A program made the translations under genes and the position numbers. Positions 12,401 through 22,278 of a DNA stretch of 64,000 bases are shown piece by piece. The stretch spans positions 54,268,001 through 54,332,000 of the forward strand of contig JADMNL010000028.1 of the NCBI GenBank assembly GCA_016271365.2. Direction: 5' to 3'. The notes under the pieces were generated by a model, which did not search any database, had not been told where the DNA came from, and saw nothing but the letters and a program-made list of their open reading frames with translations. Each line of letters opens with the position of its first letter. Position 1 is the first letter of the stretch. This DNA comes from Neoceratodus forsteri (taxonomy: Eukaryota; Chordata; Ceratodontiformes; Ceratodontidae).

Positions 12401-14239
12401 TCTCCTTCCAGTTATGAGTATTGCCTGAGTGGTGGCTGCAAGTCAGAAGAAATGAGAAAGAGAAAAAAAAAGTTTGTTCCTTTTCACTTAGAATACTAGT
12501 TTTGCAATAAAATCAAATTATGGTTCACTCTTTGTGCTTTCATGAAAACATACATTTTGTGTGAAAAGTTGTGCTATAGGTATGGAATACACATCAAGTT
12601 TGAACTGGTAGTAACATAAAATGTTGAAACACAAGAAGGTCAAATAACATGCAAAAGGTCACAGTGTGCATGCAAGGGTCGTTCAAACCCAGTTATTTTT
12701 TTTTAGTGTCCTTGAACGCTACCAATATTAAATATCTTTAAATAATAATAGAGCATAATAAAACTAGTGTCAAGACAGTACACATACACAAAAAAATACT
12801 TAACAGAAAATAAGACTGACATTATTTGACACCAATTTGTTGAGGTAATGCCCATAGTTTCATTAGAAAACTGTAGTGTTGTTTAGATATATGTATGCCT
12901 GCCCTGTCTTGTAACACTGACAATTTTTTTTTCTCTTTAAACTAACAATTTATACATATCTCCATGCCAAATATTTTCAGAACAAAACTTTTTTAAACAC
13001 CTTCCAACTCCTTTAAAATACAGCACAACATACCATCTGTAAGTGAACACATCTAGTATAACATGGTTACATCTTCTTCTGTATAGCCAAAATATGGCAC
13101 TCTGCCTTTTGCAAAAGTTTCTGTTATAACTAGAAGTATGATAAAGCCATTCACAGCTGTTAACACATTACATTTTTACCTAGCAGTGGTTTGCACGTTG
13201 TTTGGTAAACTACAAATCTTTGCACATTGCAATATATGATGTCATAACTCTTCACCATCAACACTACCTGCTCCAACCAACAACATATTACAAAATTCTT
13301 CACTGACCCTATCTAGGCAGCACAAATGGTCCATTAAAAATAAACCAATTAAAACAGTCAGCTATGAGGCAAAGAAGTTCTTTTTTTTTTTTTACTGTAA
13401 CATGTGTGCACCAAAGGCAGTCAATGCTATTTTGCAATTTGGACAACAGAACATAATTACAGAACACAGATATACGCTTGAGTATTTTTGAGCATTACTT
13501 CTTTATATAAATAAACATTTAAACTTACTCGGTGCCAAGTTTTCGTTTTTCTTTTTGATACACTGGTCTGAGTGAGAAAATCCGACTGCTGGGCCTTCAT
13601 GATCTTTACCAAATACTGCAGCTATTAACCCTTTTAAAGGTTGTCTTTTGGCCATTAGAAAACTGCCAAATCAAGTCTTTTCCCAGAGCTCTGGGTTGCA
13701 GTTTAAAACAAAACAAAAAATCTGTAACAGTACTAGGTACTAGGTTGAGATCTATCTGGTGGAGGTCCCCAGTACCTGGGTTTGGGATCAAATGTTTCAG
13801 CCTCTGTAGGAGGCAAGGGACTTGAATTGATACAGAAAAACTTGAAACTACACAGATAGGCAACATGGGGGAGGATTTTCAAATCATCCTGTCTGTAGTC
13901 ACCTACCTGCATATCCACAGTAGTTTATTTTTTTCTCTAAATGTTGCTTATCTAACGTTACTTAATCAGGATGCTGCTTTTCTCCTAAAAGCAGCCTGAA
14001 CTAGTGAAAGCCATCATTGGCTCTAACAGTATATACTTGCAGCAAGCACAAATCACAAGGGCAAAGGGCAGTGCAGTTGCCCTTGTAATTTGTTTGGCCA
14101 AACTTGTCAAACATACATTTTGCCGGTCCGGACAATACTAACTCCGGACCCAGCTTATTTTTTTTTCCCCCTTGTTTCCCATTCTATCTAGGCCTGTTCT
14201 TTATAGTGTACACTCGCTCCAAGGTATTCTTGTACTTAC
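9409..14239. other. AT-rich DNA of 4.8 kb, no gene seen
   Basis: No convincing coding region, RNA gene or recognisable transposon was found. Open frames are short and give no familiar motifs. Around 9,690-10,080 the phrase AGTCCATAA and similar forms recur a few times. A small inverted repeat (CCCTCCAGCA-TGCTGGAGGG) lies at about 11,600-11,632. The right end (about 13,560-14,239) may be internal sequence of the retrovirus whose LTR follows, since it lies in the expected direction, but no retroviral protein motif could be supported there. Confidence 0.5.
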
Positions 14240-14380
14240 AGTGATGATGAGTGTTGCCGGCCCCTAGGCATCACGTCCTGATGGGGTTCCACAAAAATAT
14301 CCTTCTTTTTGTCCAAGGGAAGCAACCCGATCACAAGGTGACAGGGACCAAAGAACTCATCCTGCCTACTACGCCAAAAC
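14240..14380 (-). other. Retroviral leader downstream of the LTR
   Basis: On the minus strand this runs from the LTR edge through the primer site into a leader. It contains a splice-donor-like CTGTAAGTAC at about 14,238-14,248. Beyond it, at lower coordinates, the reading is soon broken by stops, so no gag gene can be claimed. Confidence 0.5.
14359..14376 (-). promoter_or_regulatory. Primer binding site, tRNA-Ser type
   Basis: On the minus strand the 18 bases TGGCGTAGTAGGCAGGAT start 4 nt after the LTR end. They are complementary to the 3' end of vertebrate tRNA-Ser (which ends in GACTACGCCA), with one mismatch as I recall the tRNA. This placement just after an LTR is diagnostic of a reverse-transcribing LTR element. 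Confidence 0.75.
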
Positions 14381-14845
14381 TGTGATTGCAAATTCTCTTA
14401 CTGCAAGCATTACCTGAGCACACCTCCCCGTCATCACGGGGAAAAAAACCACACCACTGGGTTTTGTCTTAACTCGCTTTATTTGATCAAACCTTTCACA
14501 TGCATGCGGGAGTTCTACAAAGGAGAAGCTCCCCGATTACAATTTACAGCAGTTTTTATACATTATTGGTGTGGCTTCACTTGATTTTTCTGCTTACAAC
14601 AGATGCACAGAACTCTATTATCAGCATTTTTCCTTATATGGAGTTGTTTTCTACCTTATTCAGTTCTTTCTTATCAGACAGCAACTGACAGTTCTAACTA
14701 GTTTTGTTCAGCTACACAGCTATATTTTCACCTAAAGTAACCCTGCTTCAGCAAGCCTGGACATGCGCATTTATTTTAGCTACTTAGTTAAATCATGTGA
14801 GACTAAGCATTATTTCATATTCTTTTAAAAATAAAATCCCTCACA
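14381..14845 (-). mobile_element. Endogenous retrovirus LTR (465 bp), minus strand
   Basis: Read on the minus strand the segment begins TGTGAGGG and ends ATCACA, with short inverted ends TGTGA/TCACA. It contains a TATA-like GTATAAAAA, then AATAAA about 105 bp later, in the order U3-R-U5. A primer binding site follows directly. No second LTR was found at lower coordinates, so this is an LTR plus leader of a broken provirus, not a complete one. The tRNA-Ser-type primer site is compatible with an HERV-S-like, class III lineage; that assignment is inference. Confidence 0.75.
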
Positions 14846-16385
14846 AGGGCTAGCAGGTTGGTGATATGCAGTAGTTGCAGCAAAGGACACTCATTTTAGC
14901 ACACAAGAATGGATGCCTGAGGCCGGTCAGGGGTTCTGCGTGAAGCAGAGACAGTTTGTTTTAAGATTTGTGATTAAAACAGTAGCTCTGTCTGGAGAAG
15001 GCTGGGGTGGCAGGCACAGACGGTTTCTGTTAAGTGAAAACATTAGCATTGTTTGGAGAAGGCTGGGGAGGCAGGCCACAGCCTGGAAAGACTGTCCTGA
15101 GGCCAGTCAGGGATAGGGGGTGAGTCAGTAGCGTGGCACTGCGGCATTGTGAGCGAGCGGTGGTTACAGACAGGAATGCACAGAATGAAGAGGAGGTCAA
15201 GTGTGAGTTTTACAGCTCTTTGCAAGCTTGTTTATGCCCAAAGCCAGGTGGGTCCCTGTTTAGGCTGGAATGCTAGCGGTTGGCCATGTGGTGGCTGGAG
15301 GGTGTGCTCAGTGGCGAGGAAGGGTGTTCTCCTTGGCCACAGCAGTGTGGGGTAAAAGGCAGTCAAATCGCAGGAAGGGGGGGATGTACAAGTTCCTGAC
15401 TGGCACTTCCTAAAACCGCAGATTAGTTAGGAAGTTTTCAGCCCGATAGCGTGGGGTGGTGGTCAGTTGACAAGGAACTTGGGGCCTATCCTAACATGGA
15501 GGAACATGGCAAAAGTGGAAAATCCCCAGATAGGGGAAGCACAGGAAGGCTCAAGGGGACGAACAGAAAAACAGTGTGTTTTGAAGTGAGAGGTTTTCGC
15601 TGGTGTTTCAAGCATGGCTTGGGGGTGCTGTCTCGGGGGGATGCTCAGCCCTGGGCTGTCACGGCCAGCTAGAGACAGCGGCCTGGCTGAGCGGGCTCCC
15701 ACCCTTCCTGGAGTAGCTTGCCTTGGGGGTTTAGGTTTTTGGGCTAGGTGCATCCCGGCCTCACAATGGAAGGAGCGAGGGGTATATAGGGAGACGAGGC
15801 CTTATACGGGTCTGTTTTAGTGAGCCACAGCAGCAAGAAAAAAAAAGAGGGGTATGCATTGGGGTTTTGTGTTTCTTTCTTCTCTTGTCTACTTGGTTAG
15901 TGGTGCAGGCAGCCCAGTCAGAGCTTGGGCGGGGGGAATTGAGGGGGCATCAAAGGGGGGACAAAATAAAAGAGAGGAAGTAGCATGGACACTCCAGGCC
16001 ATGTGGCATCACGGCAGAGTCACAGTGGGGTGGACCCCAGAGCAATGGAGCAAGTGGGGAAAGGCACGAAGGACTAGGCCGAGGCCATGGGGGCACTCTC
16101 AAGGAAGTATGCAACTAGGTCAGCATTTAAAGCATGGTTTCAGGTGGCGGTTGGGGACTGGGAAGGAGCGCAGCAGTTATTAAGTTTGTGTGCAACTTAA
16201 GGTTGGGGCTACAGGGCAACCTAACTCTCGGCAGGCGAGAGGGGTACACATTTCCTTCCTCGGGTAAGGCCTGGGACATGAAGGGTTCAGGTAACATAGG
16301 AGAGGAGCATGAGGAAGTGTTAATGATTAAAGTATGTTATGTATGATGGTGTCCTTCTTGTACAGTTTTTAGTACAGCAGAAAAG
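14846..16385 (+). other. G-rich region upstream of the Ngaro-like gag, no gene seen
   Basis: The base composition changes sharply at about 14,850 from AT-rich to G-rich on the plus strand, and stays so to about 21,970. A ~65 bp tandem duplication (GGAGAAGGCTGGGG-GGCAGGC) covers about 14,949-15,085. A TATA-like GGGGTATATAGGGAG lies at 15,778-15,792, and an acceptor-like TTCTTGTACAG at 16,355-16,365 just before the gag start. The 5' part of the retroelement probably lies here, but its left end could not be placed and no copy of the right-hand A repeat was recognised. Confidence 0.45.
15778..15792 (+). promoter_or_regulatory. TATA-like motif, possible Ngaro promoter
   Basis: The GGTATATAGG motif lies about 600 bp upstream of gag. 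A comparable TATATAAAG motif is found in the A2 segment at about 21,280. The pairing suggests a promoter role but is unproven. Confidence 0.3.
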
Positions 16386-17472
16386 ATGCCACCCAGAAGA
16401 CCTGCCTTGTCCAGCACTTCTTTGTTGGCTGACCCAGTGAAGTTAATGAAGAAGATGACGGATTTGGTTGAAGCAGTGAAGCAGAGGGAGGCAGAAGAAG
16501 AGGCCCAGAAGAAGCAGAAAGAGACTGAGGAAAGGGATGGAGCTGGGACAAGAAAAAAAAGGAAAAAGAAGGCAGCACCCAATCCACCGGCAGCACCTAT
16601 CCCAGTCCCAGCAGTTCCCCAACCAGGTTGGGTAAGGAAGTGGATATGAGTAATGAATCAGATTTGAAAGAATATATCGAGGGCTTACTAGGGGATATGG
16701 GGGAAGAAGGGGTATCAAAAATGAAGTGGGCCCTGCTGGCCATCAAAGAAAAGGAAAAGCAGGGTAACAGCGGTGCGGGCAATGGAAGCGGGGACAGGAA
16801 GCCATACGAATGGCCACCTGCTTTCACTTTGGGAGACCAAGTGCCAGCCTCTATCAAGGAGAAAATCTGGAAGGGTGAGTACGTGGATATATTCAGACTG
16901 GTAGATGAAGAGACGGCCAAAAGATATGAGCAGTGGGAATTGGTGGGCAAATTAGAGATGGCAGTAGCGTTGGCGGTGTTGGTGCACAAAGCAGAGGAGG
17001 TTCAGTTGAAAGAGAAGAACATTGACGCATGGCAAGTGGGTTTCTTGATTTATAGTGCTTTGATGCTGCAGAAACAGCCAGACCTGGCGATCCCATTATT
17101 GACGTACATGGCGATCATTAGGGAAGCATGCAAGGCAAAGCTGGGTTTCGGATGGCTAAAATATGACGAGGCTTTCCGGTAGAGAATGGCAGCTAAGGGA
17201 GACCTAAGATGGGATTGCACCCATGTGGACTTGTGGGTGCTGATGCTGTCGGGCCCAGCAATGGGGCAGATGGTGAAACAGTTGAGGTGGGTTTCACCGT
17301 CAGTGCAGCAAAAACCTGCTGGGCTTTCAATAGGGCATCCTGCTCATGGGCGAGCTGCAAGTTCAGGCATGTGTGCTCACAGTGCAGGGGGGTGCACCCG
17401 GCGATGGGGTACCAGCAAGGGGTAGAGAAAGTTGGTCAGACAGGGGGCAGCCCCTGGATCAGCCCTTTGTAG
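16386..17472 (+). pseudogene. Gag-like protein of the Ngaro/DIRS element
   Basis: The ATG at 16,386 opens a lysine/glutamate-rich start (KKMTDLVEAVKQREAEEEAQ) that could form a coiled coil. A frameshift near 16,630 leads into the main part at 16,628-17,182, which carries the phrase SIKEKIWKGEYVDIFRLVD, typical of DIRS-group gag. A TAG at 17,180 interrupts DEAFR-RMAAKGDLRWD. After one more frameshift comes a cysteine/histidine knuckle at about 17,305-17,395 (CWAFNRASCSWASCKFRHVC, then CSQC and GVHPA). In DIRS-like elements this protein is thought to package the RNA. Two frameshifts and one stop make it non-functional as it stands. Confidence 0.8.
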
Positions 17473-17559
17473 TGGGTGGGGACCCAGAGGATGGGGACCA
17501 TGGGAGGGAGGGAAGGCGACCACCTACGAGTGGAGCTAAAGGGGACAGGGAGGGGAGGC

Positions 17560-19930
17560 GGGGTATGCCCTAGCCAGCACCCCCATAAAATTTGGGGTGG
17601 TGGAAGCCTGGATGGCAGGTTACCTGGACAAGGCAGGGGCAAAGTTACTGAGGCTGGGATTTTCAAAGGAAAACGGTTGGGGATGGGGGGAAGAATCTGG
17701 GATCTGTGAAGGGGAAGGAGGACATAGTAAGAAAAAAGATCCAAAAGGAAGTCAAAGCGAGAAGGGTGGAGTGGCTGATGCTAGAACCCTCTTGTGACCG
17801 GTTTAGGGTATCCCCACTGGGGGTGTTACCAAAGAAGCAGGAAGGGGAGTTCTGGCTCATACACCACCAGTTCTACCCTGACGGTGAGTCACTGAATGGG
17901 GGGATACCGAAAGGTTTGAGGGCAGTATCTTAAGTCTCCTGGACCAGGCAGTCAAATTGGTGCAGGCAACGGCAGATCATGGTTGACTAAGACTGACATC
18001 GAGTATACTTCCAGTTGTTAAGCGCAGACCTAACAGATTGGGACCTGCTAAGGTTCCAATTTGATGGGGACTGTATTTTGACAAGGTGATGCCCATGGTT
18101 TGCTCAGTGGCATGCTTCATGTTTGAGGCTTTCAGGTCATGGGTGCAGTGGGTGTTCAGGTCCCCGGTATGCGCAAAGGAGAGTATTCCACTATCTGGAT
18201 GATTTCCTGTTGATAGGAGCCAGTCAAGAGGAAATGCAGGGAATGTTGAGGGATTGTCAAGGCATGTGAGCCAGGATAGGGATGCCTTTGGCAGCAGGAA
18301 AAACAGAGGGACCGCCTGCAAGTTACAGTTTCTGGGGCTTTAGGTGGATGCGGAACGAGAGTGTTTCCATTTGCTGGGTGATAAGGTAGTGAGGCTGCAG
18401 GGGCTGCTTGCACTAGTGGGGGGGGTGCCGCTGGTACAGGTACAACAACTACCGGGGCACCTTAATTTCACCTGTAAAGCCATAAGCCTGGGCAGAGCTT
18501 TCACGAGAAGATTGGGTAGGTCATGGGCAAGGCAGACGCATCTCTGGGTGGACATAAACAAGGGCATAAAAGAGGGCCTTCAGGTATGGGAAGAATTCCT
18601 GGAGTCCTACGATGGGGTAACTTTTTGGCAGGAAGAATGGGACTGCAACAGCGACATGGAGTTGTACACGGATGCAGCAGGAGGTTACAGATTGGGTGTT
18701 TATTTCAAGGGGGAGTGGATGTCAGAGGTGTGGCCAGACAGCTGGCAGGAACAGGGATGGACCAAGGACATCACCTTCCTTGAAATATTTCCCATATGGG
18801 TGGCACTGGAGGAGTGGGGCGCATGCATGGGGGGTGCAAGATAGTATTCTGGTGCGACAACAAGAGCGCAGTTGAGGTGATCAACAGGCAGAGTGGCCAG
18901 ACAGAATCGGTGGGGGAAGTCCTATGGTGCATGGTATTGCTGGGTCTGCATTTGAGCCTGTCATTCAGGGCACAGCACATTGAGGGCATATGGAACAAAA
19001 TGGCTGACAGTCTCTCTCTCTCATTTTCAGAGGGTGCTGGAATGAATGTGGGAGATTGGAGGCACTGTACAGAGGGTCATGGGCAGCCAACACCCTGAAG
19101 GCTTACAAGGGGGAGTGGGCCAGTTTCCAGGTATTCAGGACCAGGCTGGGATGGGATACAGGTGACCCAGTATGGGAGGAGCAAGTCACACAGTACAGGG
19201 TGGAGAAGTGGGAGGAGGCATCGCGCCACCACCATGGGGTCCAGCTGGCAGAGATCAGCCAGACGTGTCAAGATAGGAGATGGGAAGATGTTGCAGGCAG
19301 CCAGACCATCAAGAGGATGGTATTGGGTTGGCAGAGAGGGCAGGGCACCAGACAGGAAAGGAGGAGACCCATCATGGGGCCTCTCCTCACAATGTTGGAG
19401 GGGCACTGTTCCATAGTTGTACATCAGCAAGACAGGCCTGCCTGTTCCATGCTATACTTGCGGTCATGGCAAAGGGGGCTTTAAGGGTAGGGGAGATGGT
19501 GACCCCTAGGAAACTGGGGGCAGCAGATGGTCTCCAGAAGGAGAATGTGAGCCTGGAGGAGGGGAAGGTGGTCATAGGGCTGTGGAGGCCTAAAACAGAC
19601 CAGCAGGGAAAGAGCTGCATGGTGGTGATCCACAGGCAGGTGGGTGAAGGAGCTTGTGCAGTCCAGGCCATGCGGGATTATAGTGTGAGGTGAGACCCTG
19701 GGCCTGGGGCCTGGTTGTACATCGGGAATGGGGACTCAGTTACGGGCTTCCAGATGGGGGCAGTATTGAGAAAGTGGTGGCATTTGTGAGGGAGAACCCA
19801 GATGAGTTTGCACCATACTCTTTCAGGATTGGAGTGGTCTTGAGGTAGCCACAGCTGGAAGGGAGAAGGGGAGGTCCAGAGGGTGGGCAGGTGGGCATCA
19901 AAATGTTATAACAGGTACGTGTGGTGTTGA
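17560..19930 (+). pseudogene. Reverse transcriptase-RNase H-tyrosine recombinase polyprotein
   Basis: RT begins near 17,580 (PIKFGVVEAWMAGYL). It continues with RFRVSPLGVLPKK at about 17,805, the motif A remnant KTDIE at about 17,990, and an intact catalytic FHYLDDFLLIG at 18,186-18,218. The thumb follows (LPGHLNFTCKAISLGRAF, about 18,450-18,505). RNase H shows its acidic residues in order: YTDAAGG (18,665), ITFLEIFPIW (18,768), WCDNKSAVEVIN (18,850) and HIEGIWNKMADS (18,980). The recombinase has GALRVGEMV (19,480), RPKTDQ (19,588), YSFRIG where HSFRIG is usual (19,815), and GRWASKCYNRYV (19,893-19,921), ending at TGA 19,928. Many frame changes separate these parts. The enzyme would copy the RNA and insert the circle by recombination; this copy is dead. 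Confidence 0.88.
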
Positions 19931-19967
19931 CAACTGCTAACTGATGTCCCTTTTTCTCTCCCCACAG
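19915..19967 (+). other. Candidate 53 bp spliceosomal intron between YR and hydrolase ORFs
   Basis: GGTACGT at 19,914 gives a donor. TGCTAAC at 19,936-19,942 fits a branch point. TCCCTTTTTCTCTCCCCACAG ends at 19,967 and is an excellent acceptor. Splicing would join the end of the recombinase frame to just before the hydrolase ATG at 19,973. The present frames do not join exactly, which may be due to decay. The donor also overlaps the conserved recombinase ending, so an unspliced form would still make the recombinase. This is inference from motifs only. Confidence 0.45.
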
Positions 19968-19972
19968 TAGGC

Positions 19973-20505
19973 ATGAAGAGACAGGTGTGTATCGTGGGGC
20001 ACTCGTTCATCTATTGGGCAGAGAGGTTTGCAGCCGCCATGAGAAAAGGGACACAGCTGCACCCAGGAGCAGAACATACCGAGGTGCGGTGGAAGATCCT
20101 GAGAGGCATGAGGTGGGCACAACTGCTCCCCTTACTGGAGGAGCTGTGGATGCTCTGGGCGGCACAAGACGGGATTATTATCCACCTGGGAGGGAATGAT
20201 TTGGGATCAGTGCCAAGGGGGTCCCTGTTGAGGGACATCTTGAGGGTCTAAAGAAGGTGAAGAGTTGGTGGCCACGAGTGGTCATAGGATGGTTAGAAGT
20301 CACATCCAGGAGGGTATGGAGGGGAGAAAATGGGCCAAAGGCAATAGAAGTAGCTAGGAAATGACTAAACAGGAAGGTGTCCAGAGCAGTAATAGAAATG
20401 GGAGGGGTGCACATTCGGCACAGAAACATATCTTTTGAGCAGGAGGCGGTCTACAGGTCAGACGGGATCCATCTGACTGAATTCGGCATGGGCCTGTTCC
20501 TCTGA
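19973..20505 (+). pseudogene. SGNH-hydrolase ORF (ORF3) of the Ngaro-like element
   Basis: The ATG at 19,973 follows the candidate acceptor. Family block I is seen as CIVGHSFIYWAERFA, with the nucleophile serine in GHS. Block III is IIIHLGGNDLG, at about residues 65-75, with the oxyanion Gly and Asn. The first frame stops at 20,249-20,251; a frame change continues through WWPRVVIGWLEV to block V, YRSDGIHLTEFG, with the Asp-His pair, ending at TGA 20,503. One further in-frame stop lies near 20,365. Ngaro elements are known to carry such a third ORF of unclear role, possibly a lipid or ester hydrolase. All catalytic residues are still visible, but the ORF is broken. Confidence 0.82.
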
Positions 20506-20599
20506 CCTTTCGGGGAGTTGGTAGGAGACATTAATAAGAAAGGGTGGAGAGGTTGACCTACAAAGGGGGGGGAGCGCCATGTTCCAGCACAAGTGGGAG

Positions 20600-21073
20600 A
20601 TGGGTCAGTGGAAGGGGCTTTTTGGGGAAAAGGGGGGTGTAGGTAGAGGGGGCAGGTACCACCAGCTGAGGACAAAGGAACCCAGGTGTGGAAGTAATGG
20701 GGAAGGGGGAGGGATATAGAGCTAGTGGGTGGATCCCTGTGTCCGCACCAGCGGGGAAGAGTGGTCCTGGTAACATGGTACCTTGTTGGTGATTGGAAGG
20801 GGGGGTGGATTGCAGTTTCCAGACCTTGAGAAGAGAGGAGGAGGAGGAAGATGAAGAAAATCGGGAGAAGGACCATGAAGGGGAAGACAGGACTGCTAGG
20901 TCCTTGAAGGAATGGGACTGTTATGTCCACTGTATAAAGACTGACTTTGTAAAATGAACTGGAGGAATCTGTTGTAAATACAAATTATGACCTTCAATAA
21001 ACACTGCCAATGAGCATTCAAAGCAAGAAGTGGTGGCCTCAGTCATTTCTGGGTGGGGATTCAGGGACAATAA
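20600..21073 (+). repeat. Ngaro split direct repeat B1
   Basis: This segment is repeated about 900-913 bp to the right (21,513-21,972) with high similarity, from GGGAAAAGG through CCTTGAAGGAATGGGACTG and AACACTG to GGGACAATAA. A polyadenylation signal AATAAA at about 20,997 lies inside and may end the element transcript. It follows the hydrolase ORF directly. Confidence 0.85.
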
Positions 21074-21512
21074 TGCTTATCCCTAAAAGGCAGGCCAGGT
21101 TGTCCTGGGACTCAACCAGGATGAAGGCTGGGGGAGGAGACAGAAAGAGGAGGGAGGTTGCAGGAAAAGGGGGAACCTGGTATGTCACAATGACATAGCA
21201 GAAGGGGGGTGCTCAATGGCAATTGGCTGGGGGGGGAGGAGCCAGTAAGGACCAGGGGAGGCTTCTTATAAGGGGTGTATATAAAGCCAGATAACCCTCA
21301 GGAAGCCCCTTTCTTGCTGTAATATTTCCACCCACCCCCCCAGCAAGGGCAAAGTGGAGAATGATAGGGCATGGGAAGGGGAGGTGATTGGCAGATTAGG
21401 ACCTCAGGGTGGGGCCCGGTATGAGCAGGCTGGGGCAGCAGTAGGGCGGCTGGGTTCAGGGGACTAGGTGGAGTCCCACTGGAGGAGAAGAACAGGAAGG
21501 ACTGAGCAAAAA
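21074..21512 (+). repeat. Ngaro split-repeat spacer, probable A2
   Basis: This lies between the two B copies, where A2 sits in the known A1-ORFs-B1-A2-B2 plan. It contains a TATA-like GTGTATATAAAGCC at about 21,276. A matching A1 copy upstream of gag was not recognised by eye, so the A2 label rests on position only. Confidence 0.5.
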
Positions 21513-21972
21513 GGGGAAAGGTTTTTGGGGAAGCAAGGGAAAAGGGGCAAGTAGAGGGGGAGGGGAGGTACTACGGACTGGGGACAAAGGAACCCAGGTG
21601 TGGAAGTAATGGGCAGGGGAGGGATATAGGAGCTGGTGGGTGGATCCTCAGTGTCTGCACCTCTAGTGGGGGACAGTGGTCTGGGTAAGCATGGTGCCTG
21701 GTTGGTGATTGGAAAGAGGGGGCAGGATTCATGTGTCTGGACCCCGAGAAGAGAGGAGGAGGAAGATGAAGAGAATCTGAGAAGGACCATGAGGGGAAGA
21801 CAGGACTGCTAGGTCCTTGAAGGAATGGGACTGTTATGTCCACTGTATAAAGATTGACTTTGTAAAATGAATTGGAGAAATCTGTTGTAAATACAAATTT
21901 AAACACTGTCAATGAGCATTCAACGCAAGTGGTGGCCTCAGTCATTCCTGGGTGGGGATCCAGGGACAATAA
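21513..21972 (+). repeat. Ngaro split direct repeat B2
   Basis: The second copy of B. Compared with B1 it lacks about 14 bp around the AATAAA signal, so the polyadenylation signal is lost. The match ends after GGGACAATA at 21,972, which marks the right end of the element. Confidence 0.85.
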
Positions 21973-22278
21973 GGTTGAATTGCCCTCAGCATTGTCATTG
22001 AGCAGCAATATGATTAGGTTTAGGAACTGTGAGAAAGACCGCCAGATGTGCGACTTCCTGTTCCTGTTTCCATTCAGTCTAGTGGCAGTATGGTGGGGTT
22101 TTCTGGTGGAGGAGGACCCAAGACCACAAAAGTGCCAGACTAAACCATTACTCTATGAAAAGAGAAGTACAACAGTACACTAGGGTTCTGTGGAGGAAGG
22201 TCAAGCTACTGGTGTGCCCTGGTAGTACATCTTCTGTTCACCCCAAGGTCCAGGGTTGTATCACCATTATGTGGGCAA
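21973..22278. other. Short spacer without gene
   Basis: 306 bp between the end of the Ngaro-like element and the CR1 3' end. Nothing recognisable. Confidence 0.5.

Larger units (their letters stand above)
16380..21972 (+). mobile_element. Degenerate Ngaro/DIRS-type YR retrotransposon
   Basis: The order is gag-like ORF, RT and RNase H, tyrosine recombinase, SGNH hydrolase, then a repeat arrangement B1-A2-B2 at the right. This is the plan known for Ngaro elements, which use a tyrosine recombinase rather than an integrase and end in split direct repeats. Every ORF is disrupted by frameshifts or stops. The right end is at about 21,972, where the two B copies stop matching. The left end lies somewhere in the G-rich upstream stretch. 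Confidence 0.85.

Noticed and set aside
13560..14239. Possible retroviral gag downstream of the LTR (a start context lies at about 14,190 on the minus strand)
   Set aside because: Stops appear within a few codons and no gag motif such as a zinc knuckle can be seen, so a gene call is not supported.
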